Of a stretch of DNA of 64,000 nt, positions 56,192-64,000 are shown in pieces (position 1 is the first letter of the stretch; every line of letters begins with the position of its first letter). The position numbers were made by a program, and so were the translations under genes. The notes below the pieces were generated by a model. It made no database searches and was not told the origin of the DNA. It saw nothing but the letters and a program-made list of their open reading frames with translations. The stretch covers positions 3,906,001 through 3,970,000 of the forward strand of contig NZ_CP013650.1 in assembly GCF_001466725.1 (NCBI RefSeq), given 5' to 3'. The stretch comes from Lacimicrobium alkaliphilum (lineage in GTDB: Bacteria; Pseudomonadota; Gammaproteobacteria; Enterobacterales; Alteromonadaceae).

Positions 56192-57261
56192 TCGCTTCCC
56201 CTCAGTCCTTGGGCAAAACCTTCCAGCGCTGGTTTTGGCTGAAAATCAGCATCAAACAGCAAAGGCCAGTCGGCCCGCTCTTTAAATCCCGGGATCCAGC
56301 TGTCGCTGTCGGTAAGACCCCACAGGGTAATACCACCGCGCAGCTTTGCCGGCACCGTTTCCAGATAGACGCGGGCCACATCGCGGTAACGCTGGCGCTG
56401 AAGCTGGGCCACCTCCGGTGTTAAGTGCTGATATTGCTCAGATTGATTAACAGCAATATCCAGCTCCGAAATGCGCACTTTGATGCCACGGGCCACTGCT
56501 TTGGCGAATGACTCCCGGATATCCTCCAGACTGGGCTTTTCGGTATCAATATGCATCTGAAAGCCGAGCCCATGTATCGGCACACCACGGGCCAGAAAAT
56601 CATCGATCATCTCCAGCACCCTATCCAGCTTGGCCGGGCCAATCATGCCGGAGATATCATAATCGTTGTAATAAAGATCCGCCTGCGGCGCAGCCTGATG
56701 GGCAAGGCGGAACGCCCGCTCTATATAGCCCGGGCCGATATTGTTGTACCACAGCGTTTCCCGGTATTCAGAAGGGTTATCATCGGTAAAGGCCTCATTA
56801 ACCACATCCCAGCTGGTTATCTTACCGGCATAATGACCTGCCACAGTGCGAACATGGTTGTCCATTATCTGGGTTATTTCATGGGCCGGGCCTGGGTGTT
56901 CATCCATCCATTTGGCGGTCTGTGTATGCCATACCAGGGCGTGACCGTGAACTATCATGTCGTTAGCTTTGGCATAGCTCACCAGTGCGTCAGCATGGCT
57001 GAACTCAAACTCACCGGGTGCTGGTTGCAGGTAGGCCATTTTCATCGCATTCTCGGCAGTCAGACTGTCAAAGTGCTGCTCCATCAGCGCCTGGCGCTGT
57101 GGACTTTGCATCAGACTATTAGGCCAGGGATCGGCCGGTACGGCCGCACCAATGGGAAAATCCGCCAGGGATGCCAGAGACAACTGAGCGTTGTCGTTTG
57201 CCTGCACGCCAAAATGCACCAGGCTAAGAACAACAAGGGAGAAAAGCAGTCTGTGTTTCAT
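56188..57261 (-). CDS. GH10 endo-1,4-beta-xylanase, exported
   Basis: A 357-residue single-domain GH10 xylanase. The signal peptide ends near VQAND. The acid/base glutamate is in WDVVNEAF (E156), the nucleophile in VRISELDI (E266), and GHALVWHTQ and LWGLTDSDSWIPGF are family signatures. It makes the first cut in the xylan backbone. There is no carbohydrate-binding module, so it probably handles soluble or already loosened xylan, or acts on imported oligomers in the periplasm. It overlaps both neighbours by 4 bases (GH9 upstream, GH43 downstream), so expression is tightly coupled. Confidence 0.95.
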   Translation of the reverse strand: MKHRLLFSLVVLSLVHFGVQANDNAQLSLASLADFPIGAAVPADPWPNSLMQSPQRQALMEQHFDSLTAENAMKMAYLQPAPGEFEFSHADALVSYAKANDMIVHGHALVWHTQTAKWMDEHPGPAHEITQIMDNHVRTVAGHYAGKITSWDVVNEAFTDDNPSEYRETLWYNNIGPGYIERAFRLAHQAAPQADLYYNDYDISGMIGPAKLDRVLEMIDDFLARGVPIHGLGFQMHIDTEKPSLEDIRESFAKAVARGIKVRISELDIAVNQSEQYQHLTPEVAQLQRQRYRDVARVYLETVPAKLRGGITLWGLTDSDSWIPGFKERADWPLLFDADFQPKPALEGFAQGLRGSE

Positions 57262-58997
57262 GGTGACTCCTGTTGGCTGTCAGATGAAAAGGCCGCCAGC
57301 AGATAAACCAATGGCGCATTCCAGTTGATAGTCACTTCATTGGTGGAATAGCTGCACCAGTCATCCACATAGGATTTGGCCGGTAAGCGGCTGGGGTATG
57401 AACATTCATCCTGCCATCCTGGTTGCGGACCACCGGCCAGCCAGCCGGGTACCGGCTCACTGATATCATCCGCTTCTGATTGACGATGATGAATATGCAT
57501 CGGCGTTTTGTGGCCATAACCTGTCACATAGGAATAACCTGTGGGATTGCGCCCCAACACATAATCGAGCAGTCCCTGCGCAACCTGCAGATACCCCTGT
57601 TCGCCGCTGAGTTGCCAGGCCTGATAGACCAGCACGGCCTTATTCAGCGCCACTCCATTACTGCCCCAGACAAAATCCTCTTCAACCATGGCGACCCCAT
57701 AAGCGGATTGCTGATGCTGCGCCAGCATCTTATCTGCCGCTGACACTATCCGCTGAATGACTCGCTGTTTATCTTCCCCACTCAGGCTGTCCGAAGTTGC
57801 CAGAGAATAATACCCAAGGGCCGCCACATGAGACCAGGAGGCCTCTTTGATCTCTTTATCCCGGGCAAAAAACGCCTGCAGATAGTCTGCATTGCCGGTA
57901 GCGAGATAAAGCTCAGCGGCAGCCCAGGAAAACTCATCCTCCAGTTGCTGGTCGCCATAAGCGCCGGTCGACACATCTTCTGGTTGCTGATAAATCACCC
58001 CAGGATTTTCCACAGCCCATTGCCAGGCAAGTTCAGCACTTTGGCGATAATCATCGGCCAGTCCAGGATGCTGCTGGGTAAAATCTTCAAATACGCGGCT
58101 GGCACTGGCCATTACCGCAGCATAGTTGAGTGCTGCCGCAGTGGTTTTTTGTACCACATAGCGCTGCGCAGTCGCCTCGTGGGGCATTACCGCAGCGGCA
58201 AAATTCAGGGTGGTGAGTTTGTGGTAAACACCGCCGTCATGGGGATCCTGCATGGCTCTCATCCATTCCAGATTCCAGAGTATTTCATCGATTAAGTCAG
58301 GGAGTTCGTTAGCCGATTCAGGGATCTGCCAATGACGCTGACGATAAAAATCCTCAAAGTCGTTCCAGGCCTGCAGCAGGGTATAGGTTGAAACACCGGA
58401 ATTGACGATGTACTTGTTGTAATCACCGGCGTCATACCAGCCTTTGGGGCCGGCAATCTCAGTGCCCGCTGGCCGCTCTGCCGATGCGGCCGAGGCATGC
58501 ACCCGTACCCTGTCATCGGGATGGCCGGCAGGACGGGCCCAGGCACCGGCAAATTCCGGGGTTAGTTGCACAGATGCGCGGTTAAAATAGTAGGCTTTGA
58601 TGGCAGCGTCATGAATCTGCTCAAAGACATCCTCGCCAATCTGCACTGCAATGGGATCAGAGCCTTCCACCTGCAACTGATATGCCCCGGGTTGTTGCAG
58701 CTCTGAAAAATCTGCCAGGCTGACCTGCTCACCGGCAGGTTCCCAGAACTTGAGCTCTGAAGAGAAACCGGTAAATATCACCTCGCCTTCTTGTGACACC
58801 AACCGGAACGACTGATTGCCCTGGCCTGTCGACACGGCCAGCTTGTCGCCATCAGGCAAGTAACCCAACTGATTGACTTGCACCGACACCGGCTGTGATT
58901 CTGGATCCTCTTTTAGCGGCTGAGATGACGTTTCTTGATCGCCACAGCCCACAAGCAAGACCGTTATAAGCAATAGAAAACACCTGAACAGCATCAT
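57258..58997 (-). CDS. GH9 glycosidase with N-terminal Ig-like domain, lipoprotein
   Basis: About 579 residues. A lipobox LLVGC (C18) indicates membrane anchoring. Next come a CelD-type Ig-like domain (VSVQVNQLGYLPDGDKLAV) and the (alpha/alpha)6 catalytic domain with GWYDAGDYNKYIVNSG (D189 and D192, nucleophilic water and base) and the acid NEVTINWNAPLVY (E554). GH9 enzymes act on beta-1,4-glucans, and this layout is often an exo-acting cellodextrinase, so it links the xylan operon to cello-oligosaccharides. The frame is open to 59189, but the double ATG at 58997 gives the lipoprotein signal; the upstream extension looks like untranslated leader. First gene of the leftward operon, behind the operator at 59194. 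Confidence 0.9.
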   Translation of the reverse strand: MMLFRCFLLLITVLLVGCGDQETSSQPLKEDPESQPVSVQVNQLGYLPDGDKLAVSTGQGNQSFRLVSQEGEVIFTGFSSELKFWEPAGEQVSLADFSELQQPGAYQLQVEGSDPIAVQIGEDVFEQIHDAAIKAYYFNRASVQLTPEFAGAWARPAGHPDDRVRVHASAASAERPAGTEIAGPKGWYDAGDYNKYIVNSGVSTYTLLQAWNDFEDFYRQRHWQIPESANELPDLIDEILWNLEWMRAMQDPHDGGVYHKLTTLNFAAAVMPHEATAQRYVVQKTTAAALNYAAVMASASRVFEDFTQQHPGLADDYRQSAELAWQWAVENPGVIYQQPEDVSTGAYGDQQLEDEFSWAAAELYLATGNADYLQAFFARDKEIKEASWSHVAALGYYSLATSDSLSGEDKQRVIQRIVSAADKMLAQHQQSAYGVAMVEEDFVWGSNGVALNKAVLVYQAWQLSGEQGYLQVAQGLLDYVLGRNPTGYSYVTGYGHKTPMHIHHRQSEADDISEPVPGWLAGGPQPGWQDECSYPSRLPAKSYVDDWCSYSTNEVTINWNAPLVYLLAAFSSDSQQESP

Positions 58998-59162
58998 TTT
59001 ATTGCCGCCATGTAAATAAAAGGTAACTGGATTAAACGTAAAAACCTTTTTGCTGGCAACAGCACAGGCATTACGAAAATACCAAGCACAGGTGTGTTTT
59101 TTACGATCTCTGGCGGCAACATCAGCGGCTTCTGAGTAGCTCTGCTCAGGGCCACAAACACC

Positions 59163-59192
59163 TTGCAGCGACAAATTGTGCAAAATCATAAT
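59163..59192 (+). promoter_or_regulatory. Candidate promoter for the MFS-GH94-gluconokinase operon
   Basis: TTGCAG (59163-59168) and CATAAT (59187-59192) are 18 bases apart, and the LacI-like operator begins 2 bases later, at the expected transcription start, 73 bases before the MFS ATG. A repressor there would block the start site. Confidence 0.42.
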
Positions 59193-59193
59193 A

Positions 59194-59207
59194 TGAAAAC
59201 GATTTCA
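59194..59207. promoter_or_regulatory. LacI-family-like operator between divergent GH9 and MFS operons
   Basis: TGAAAACGATTTCA, a near-perfect palindrome (one central-flank position off). It is the only strong site in the 267-base divergent region and so could control both the GH9-GH10-GH43-GH115 operon and the MFS-GH94-gluconokinase operon. Confidence 0.7.
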
Positions 59208-59264
59208 ACCATTCGCTGGCCTATGTATTATTGATGCAGAAATAACCAAATTCACTACATCACT

Positions 59265-60626
59265 ATGCCTGATTCAAAATCTGTTTTGCCTCTGCGGGAA
59301 AAGCTGGGCTATGCCATGGGTGACGTCGCCTCCAATTTCTACTGGCGCGTATTCGACGTCTTTCTGTTTATTTTCTATACCGATGTATTCGGCCTGCCGG
59401 CGGCAGCAGTGGGCACTATGATGCTGGTGACCCGCCTGATCGATGCTATTTCAGACCCGCTGATGGGCGCTCTGGCGGATCGCACCCGCACCCGCTTCGG
59501 CAAATTCAGGCCCTATCTGTTATGGGGTATTTTACCGCTGGCCGCGGCCGGGGTGTTGACCTTCACCGTGCCGGATTTAGATGGCGAAGGTAAACTGATC
59601 TGGGCGTATTGCACCTATATTTTTATGATGCTCGCCTACACCTTTATCAACGTGCCTTATGGTGCCCTGCTCGGCGTCATCACCTCTGACAGCCAGCAGC
59701 GTACCACCCTCACCAGCTTTCGTTTTATCGGCGCCTTCTCCGGCGGTACTCTGGTTGCCTGGCTGACTCCGGAACTGGTTATCAGGCTGGGCCAGGGCAA
59801 TGAAGCACTGGGATGGCAACTGACCATGGCATGTTACGGACTGACAGCACTGGTGCTGTTCAGTATCAGCTTTGCCACTACCCGTGAACGGATACAACCG
59901 CCACCACAGCAACGTACCTCGATCACACAAGATGTACGGGACTTATGTGCCAATAAACCCTGGCTGGTGCTGTTTGTGCTGGCCATGACCATTATGGTCA
60001 CCATCAGCCTGCGTGCCAGCGCCGGTACCTTTTATTTCAAATACTATGTAGGCCGTGAAGACCTGATTGGGCTCTTTACCGGACTGTATATGGTATCACT
60101 GGCCTTAGGTGCGGCGCTGACGCCACTGATGACACGCTTTGTCGACAAACGAACACTGTTGATGGGGTTGATGGCACTGGTTGCCATACTCTCGGCGCTG
60201 TTCTTTTTACTCAGCCCCGAGCAGATTACTCTGATGTTCGTGCTGCAGTTTGCCATCGGCCTGGCACTGGGGCCCAAGTCGCCACTGGTGTTTTCCATGT
60301 ATGCAGATACCGCCGATTATTCCCAGTGGCGAACAGGCCGTCGCGCCACAGCGATGATTTTCTCCGCCGCCACCTTTTCACAGAAAATCGGCGGTGCGCT
60401 GGCCGGTGCCACTATCGGCTGGTTGCTTGGCGCACTGGGCTACACCGCCAATGTAGTTCAGAGCAGTGAGTCCAGCCTGGGCATACAGTTGCTGATGACA
60501 TTAATCCCGGCCGCCTTCGCGCTGCTGTCCGTGCTGGTAGTACGCCACTATTCCCTGTCGGCGGACCAGCTTGCCAATATTCACAGCGAACTGAAACTGG
60601 AAGACGCCGCGAGGGGGATGCCATGA
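59265..60626 (+). CDS. GPH/MFS cation symporter, possibly for cellobionate or another oligosaccharide acid
   Basis: A 453-residue, 12-helix symporter with the MelB-family hallmarks REKLGYAMGDVASNFYW in helix 1 and ADRTRTRFGKFRPYLLWG in the first loop. It overlaps the GH94 gene by 4 bases, and gluconokinase follows, so its substrate is most likely the disaccharide that GH94 phosphorolyses. It is shorter than, and diverged from, the GPH protein at 22116. Expression is probably controlled by the operator 58 bases upstream of its ATG. Substrate identity is an inference from the operon. Confidence 0.88.
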   Translation: MPDSKSVLPLREKLGYAMGDVASNFYWRVFDVFLFIFYTDVFGLPAAAVGTMMLVTRLIDAISDPLMGALADRTRTRFGKFRPYLLWGILPLAAAGVLTFTVPDLDGEGKLIWAYCTYIFMMLAYTFINVPYGALLGVITSDSQQRTTLTSFRFIGAFSGGTLVAWLTPELVIRLGQGNEALGWQLTMACYGLTALVLFSISFATTRERIQPPPQQRTSITQDVRDLCANKPWLVLFVLAMTIMVTISLRASAGTFYFKYYVGREDLIGLFTGLYMVSLALGAALTPLMTRFVDKRTLLMGLMALVAILSALFFLLSPEQITLMFVLQFAIGLALGPKSPLVFSMYADTADYSQWRTGRRATAMIFSAATFSQKIGGALAGATIGWLLGALGYTANVVQSSESSLGIQLLMTLIPAAFALLSVLVVRHYSLSADQLANIHSELKLEDAARGMP

Positions 60627-62992
60627 TTGAATTCACCGGCAACGGCCGTTGCGTATTACACAGCCCCACGGCGATGCCGCAAGCCAGTGGTTTTCTGTGG
60701 AATCCGCAGATGCTGATACAGATGAACTGCCGGGGCTATGCCGTCGCCCAGTTTATGCAGCCGGAGCCGGCCAAATACACCAGCGGGCCGATGCTGGAGG
60801 CGAAAACCTTTATGCAGCCGGAGCAACCTTATTACGCCCATAACCCGGGCCGGTTTTTCTATGTGAAGGACGAACACAGCGGCACAGTTTTTTCTGCTCC
60901 CTATGAGCCGGTCAGAGCACCCGTTGAACAATATCGTTTTTTCCACGAAGCCCACCGTATAGGCTGGAAGATACAGGCCGATGGGCTGGAACTTGAACTG
61001 GAACTGACCCTGGCCAATGACCGGGCGGCAGAACTCTGGACAATTACCCTGACCAATCCGGCAGATTCACCAAGAAGCCTCAGCCTGTATCCTTATTTCC
61101 CTGTGGGTTACCGCTCCTGGATGAACCAGTCCGGCTACTTTGATCCAGAGCATCAGGCTATGATCTGCAAAGCCGTCACCCCCTACCAGAAGGTGCAGGA
61201 CTATTTTGCCAACCGACACCTCAAAGACTGGACCTGCCTGTTGGCCGAGACATCACCGCAGGCGTGGGAAGCGAGGCAGCAGCATTTTGAAGGTGAAGGC
61301 GGATTGCATGGCCCCGGCGGCCTGCAGCAGCAGCAACTGGACAAAGGAGAGGCTTTATATGAACTGCCAGCGGCCATTTTGCAATACCGCCTAAAGCTGG
61401 CCGCCGGGCAATCTCAGCGTTTCAGGTTTGTGTTTGCACCGGTACGTGACGACCAGGAGCTGGCCGGGCTGCGGAAGCACTTTTTTGGTGGTCAGGAAGA
61501 CGGTTTCAGACGCAGCGCAGACGCATACCGGGTCGCCATGCAACAACAGCAGGGATGTATCAGGCTGAACGGCCCGCAACCGGACTTCGATCAGTTTGTG
61601 AATCACTGGCTGGGGCGTCAACTATACTATCACGGTGATGTGAACCGCCTGACCACAGATCCCCAGACCCGCAATTATCTGCAGGATAATATGGGCATGG
61701 CCTATCTGCAGCCACTGCGCTGCCGTGAGGCCCTGATCACCGCTCTGAGCCAGCAAAAACGCAGCGGCGAAATGCCCGACGGCATTCTGTTGCATCCAGA
61801 AGCCGAACTTAAGTATATCAATCAGGTTCCCCATGCCGATCACTGCGTATGGCTGCCCATTTGCCTGCAGGCTTATCTGGATGAGACCGATGATTATGCT
61901 CTGTTGGATCAGAAGCTAAGCTTTGCGGATAGTGAGGAGCCAATGTCGGTAGCCAATCATCTGCAACTGGCCATGGAATGGCTGCTTAAGGCCCGCGATC
62001 ACAGAGGCCTGAGCCTGATTCACCAGGGCGACTGGTGCGATCCTATGAATATGGTGGGGTACCAGGGCAAGGGAGTTTCTGCCTGGCTGACCCTGGCCAG
62101 CGCCTATGCGTTCAGATTATGGGCAGATATCTGCCTGGCCAGCGACCGCGCGGAACAGGCCCGTCATTGGCAGAATCAGGCAACTGAGCTGAATAAGGCA
62201 GCCAATCAATGGTTCTGGGCTGATAACTGGTACGCCAGGGGCATCACGGATCAGGGCCGCTTGTTCGGCACAGCACAGGACAGAGAAGGACAGATTTATC
62301 TGAATCCACAAAGCTGGGCGATGCTGTCCGGTGCCGCCGATTCATCCAGGCTGCAATCTGTGCAGGCGGCGATTGAAGAGAAGCTGATGACCCCCTTCGG
62401 ACCGATGATGCTCGCGCCAGCCTATACCGCTATGGTGGAAGATGTAGGCCGTCTGACCCAGAAATTTCCGGGCACAGCGGAAAACGGCTCGGTGTATAAC
62501 CATGCGGTGATGTTCTATATCCATGCCCTTTACCAACAGGGCCTCGCAGAGCAGGCCTTTGAATTACTGAAAAAAATGTTGCCTTCAGAAACAGACTGGC
62601 AGCAACGGGGGCAATTTCCGGTTTTTATCCCCAATTATTATCGCGGTGCCTGGCATCAGTATCCACAGCGGGCTGGACGTTCAAGCCAACTATTCAATAC
62701 CGGTACCGTCAGTTGGTATTACCGCTGCGTGACCGAAGGACTACTAGGCCTCAGAGGGTGCCGGCAGGGCCTGCGGGTCAACCCTCAACTGCCGGCACAC
62801 TGGTCACAAGTCAGAGCCATACGCCATTTTCGCGGCGCCAGAATCAATGTAGAAATACAACGTCAGGCCACAGAGAAGCAGCAACTCTACCTGGACGGTG
62901 TACACGTATCAGGAGATTGTATCTGCGGCCTGCAATCCGGCACTGAGTACCAGTTAAAGGTGATCCTGCCCGGAGCAACCGGCCATGACTGA
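60623..62992 (+). CDS. GH94 phosphorylase, probable cellobionic acid phosphorylase
   Basis: A 789-residue GH94-type protein: an N-terminal beta-sandwich, helical linker and (alpha/alpha)6 barrel. The DWxD general-acid motif is in QGDWCDPMNMVG (D470, D473), with GENGSVYNHA-like AENGSVYNHAVMFYIHAL and PNYYRG further on. Length and the DWCDPMN variant fit the cellobionic acid phosphorylase group (about 790 residues) better than cellobiose phosphorylase (DWND, about 820). That enzyme turns 4-O-beta-glucosyl-gluconate plus phosphate into glucose-1-phosphate and gluconate. The next gene, overlapping by 8 bases, is gluconokinase, which strongly supports this reading. Cytosolic. Another GH94 specificity remains possible. 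Confidence 0.8.
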   Translation: MIEFTGNGRCVLHSPTAMPQASGFLWNPQMLIQMNCRGYAVAQFMQPEPAKYTSGPMLEAKTFMQPEQPYYAHNPGRFFYVKDEHSGTVFSAPYEPVRAPVEQYRFFHEAHRIGWKIQADGLELELELTLANDRAAELWTITLTNPADSPRSLSLYPYFPVGYRSWMNQSGYFDPEHQAMICKAVTPYQKVQDYFANRHLKDWTCLLAETSPQAWEARQQHFEGEGGLHGPGGLQQQQLDKGEALYELPAAILQYRLKLAAGQSQRFRFVFAPVRDDQELAGLRKHFFGGQEDGFRRSADAYRVAMQQQQGCIRLNGPQPDFDQFVNHWLGRQLYYHGDVNRLTTDPQTRNYLQDNMGMAYLQPLRCREALITALSQQKRSGEMPDGILLHPEAELKYINQVPHADHCVWLPICLQAYLDETDDYALLDQKLSFADSEEPMSVANHLQLAMEWLLKARDHRGLSLIHQGDWCDPMNMVGYQGKGVSAWLTLASAYAFRLWADICLASDRAEQARHWQNQATELNKAANQWFWADNWYARGITDQGRLFGTAQDREGQIYLNPQSWAMLSGAADSSRLQSVQAAIEEKLMTPFGPMMLAPAYTAMVEDVGRLTQKFPGTAENGSVYNHAVMFYIHALYQQGLAEQAFELLKKMLPSETDWQQRGQFPVFIPNYYRGAWHQYPQRAGRSSQLFNTGTVSWYYRCVTEGLLGLRGCRQGLRVNPQLPAHWSQVRAIRHFRGARINVEIQRQATEKQQLYLDGVHVSGDCICGLQSGTEYQLKVILPGATGHD

Positions 62993-63500
62993 TGTCCCAA
63001 AACTATTGGTGGTCATGGGTGTCAGTGGCAGCGGCAAGACAACCCTGGCGCGACAACTGGCTGACCAGCTGGATTTTGCCTTTATGGAGGCCGATGAGTT
63101 TCATTCCGACGAGGCCAGACAAAAAATGGCAAGAGCAGAGCCATTGGATGACGAGATGCGCGAGCCCTGGCTTAACAGCATGTGCCAGCATCTTACCCGC
63201 CATCAACAATCCACTGTGCTGGCTTATTCAGGGCTGCGCCGTCGCCATCGACAGCGATTCCGGGAGCTCGGTTATGACACCGGCTTTATCTGGCTGCATG
63301 GCCAGTTTGATGATATCAGGCGGCGCCTGGACAACAGGCAGGGGCATTATATGCCGGCCAGCCTGTTAACCAGTCAGTTCAGGGATTTGGAAATGCCAAA
63401 AGGAGAAACCGACATTCTGATGCTGGATATTCACTGCAATCCAAAACAGTTGCTGACCAGGGCAACTGCGGCCGTTAGTCTGCTCTACCGTTCCGCCTAG
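62985..63500 (+). CDS. gntK: Gluconokinase
   Basis: A 171-residue P-loop kinase of the GntK/IdnK family. Walker A is GVSGSGKT (12-19), EADEFHSDEARQKMARAEPLDDE is the substrate region, and YSGLRRRHRQRFRE and HYMPASLLTSQFRDLEMP are family signatures. It phosphorylates D-gluconate to 6-phosphogluconate with ATP, feeding the Entner-Doudoroff or pentose phosphate route. It overlaps the GH94 gene by 8 bases, so gluconate probably comes from that phosphorolysis. A possible hairpin, CAACAG and CTGTTG at 63543-63559, follows but lacks a T-run. Confidence 0.92.
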   Translation: MTDVPKLLVVMGVSGSGKTTLARQLADQLDFAFMEADEFHSDEARQKMARAEPLDDEMREPWLNSMCQHLTRHQQSTVLAYSGLRRRHRQRFRELGYDTGFIWLHGQFDDIRRRLDNRQGHYMPASLLTSQFRDLEMPKGETDILMLDIHCNPKQLLTRATAAVSLLYRSA

Positions 63501-63636
63501 CTAATGACTTCCAGACAGCACCACGGATGGCGCAAAGCGGAGCAACAGGGAAGCTGTTGTCGGCACCAGCCAGACTCAGACCCGATTAAAAAGCAGTTTT
63601 GCTAAATATAATGTTAAAAATATGAAAATAAATAAT

Positions 63637-63650
63637 TGAAAACGTTTTCA
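63637..63650. promoter_or_regulatory. LacI-family-like operator upstream of the SSS symporter
   Basis: TGAAAACGTTTTCA, a perfect 14-base palindrome and the best copy of the motif in the window, 71 bases before the symporter ATG. A TATAAT hexamer at 63607-63612 lies just upstream and may be the -10 box. Confidence 0.72.
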
Positions 63651-63720
63651 TGCTGCATTACCGTTTCCCCATCAGTGATCGCCGAAACCGGCACTGCTTT
63701 TCCGAGGCTGACAAGAATTG

Positions 63721-64000
63721 ATGAAAATTGCTGCTTTTGACATCGCCATTATCCTGCTCTACCTGAGTACCATCATCGGCATAGGTTTTTACCTTAAGCG
63801 CCGCGCATCAGAAAACATGCGCGCCTACTACCAGGGCGGACGTAAGTTGCCCTGGTATATGCTCGGTCTGTCCAATGCCTCTGGTATGTTTGATATCTCC
63901 GGTACCATGTGGCTGGTCACGCTGTGCTTTGTGTATGGCATGAAAAGCATCTGGATCCCGTGGCTGTGGCCAGTCTTCAACCAGGTGGTACTGATGGTGT
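63721..64000 (+). CDS. Sodium:solute symporter (SSS family), partial
   Basis: The first 93 codons are in the window; the gene runs off the right edge. The translation begins with helix 1 (IILLYLSTIIGIGFYLKRR), then YYQGGRKLPWYMLGLSNASGMFDISGTMW, the conserved SSS loop and helix 2 with the Na+-site region. It would import a sugar or sugar acid with sodium. The perfect operator upstream places it in the same regulon as the xylan and GH94 genes. The substrate could be a monosaccharide such as xylose or a uronate; the sequence seen does not decide. Confidence 0.85.
   Translation, partial: MKIAAFDIAIILLYLSTIIGIGFYLKRRASENMRAYYQGGRKLPWYMLGLSNASGMFDISGTMWLVTLCFVYGMKSIWIPWLWPVFNQVVLMV

Noticed and set aside
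58998..59189. N-terminal extension of the GH9 protein by 64 codons
   Set aside because: The extension has no ribosome site and would bury the lipoprotein signal that starts at 58997; it is better explained as an untranslated leader.

Overview
The window comes from a Gram-negative marine-type gammaproteobacterium, most likely an Alteromonadales/Alteromonadaceae member. The grounds are two very large TonB-dependent receptors of the Xanthomonas/Caulobacter/Alteromonas carbohydrate type with SapC, cupin and 'tryptophan halogenase' satellites, many secreted or lipoprotein glycoside hydrolases, an E. coli-like yjjX/yjjG pair, and a moderate-GC coding style. Genus cannot be fixed from this sequence alone.

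Layout. (1) 1-11132: two divergent CoA-thioester catabolic operons. Leftward: a PaaN-type aldehyde dehydrogenase, a thiolase, an acyl-CoA ligase, a PaaI-type thioesterase and two more thiolases (the last cut by the window edge). Rightward: a nitronate-monooxygenase-type flavoprotein, a carotenoid-oxygenase family dioxygenase and a second acyl-CoA ligase. A palindrome-rich 270-bp region separates them. (2) 11369-15561: an RND efflux adaptor and pump pair. (3) about 15570-19180: an A+T-rich accessory segment with a STAND/NACHT ATPase (candidate phage defence), a small exported protein with a PEP-CTERM-like tail, and a compound array of short repeats. (4) 19182-34521: xylo-oligosaccharide utilisation: a sugar/H+ symporter, then rightward a GH8 exo-oligoxylanase, GPH symporter, GH43, GH3 and a frameshifted GH3; housekeeping yjjX-yjjG; D-mannonate dehydratase; a secreted SASA/CE20-like acetylesterase. 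(5) 35154-51205: two parallel TonB-receptor modules. Each ends in a DUF6445 protein and carries flavin-dependent halogenases; the first also has SapC and a JmjC-like cupin, and the second also has a degenerate halogenase paralogue. (6) 51648-58997: a leftward operon GH9-GH10 xylanase-GH43-GH115 alpha-glucuronidase. (7) 59265-63500: rightward MFS symporter, GH94 (probable cellobionic-acid phosphorylase) and gluconokinase. (8) 63721 onward: a partial sodium:solute symporter.

How it fits together. GH10 and GH115, with the acetylesterase, would cut and debranch acetylated (methyl)glucuronoxylan outside the cell or in the periplasm. The TonB receptors would import oligosaccharides, and the GPH and sugar porters would bring products into the cytosol, where GH43 (no signal peptide) acts. 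GH8 and the GH3 enzymes carry export or lipoprotein signals and should trim oligomers in the periplasm. ManD covers the glucuronate side. GH94 plus gluconokinase would turn an oxidised cellobiose (cellobionate) into glucose-1-phosphate and 6-phosphogluconate. Four LacI-family-like operators (core TGAAAACGNTTTCA) lie before both receptors, in the divergent GH9/MFS promoter region and before the last symporter, which suggests one regulon. No regulator gene, LPMO, xylA or xylB is in the window.

The most intriguing part is the paired receptor-halogenase-oxygenase modules. Such satellites recur beside TonB receptors but their physiological role is, to my knowledge, unresolved. Here three intact halogenases, one that has lost its catalytic residues, two DUF6445 proteins with an HxD...H...R pattern and one JmjC-like cupin are embedded in a xylan regulon.
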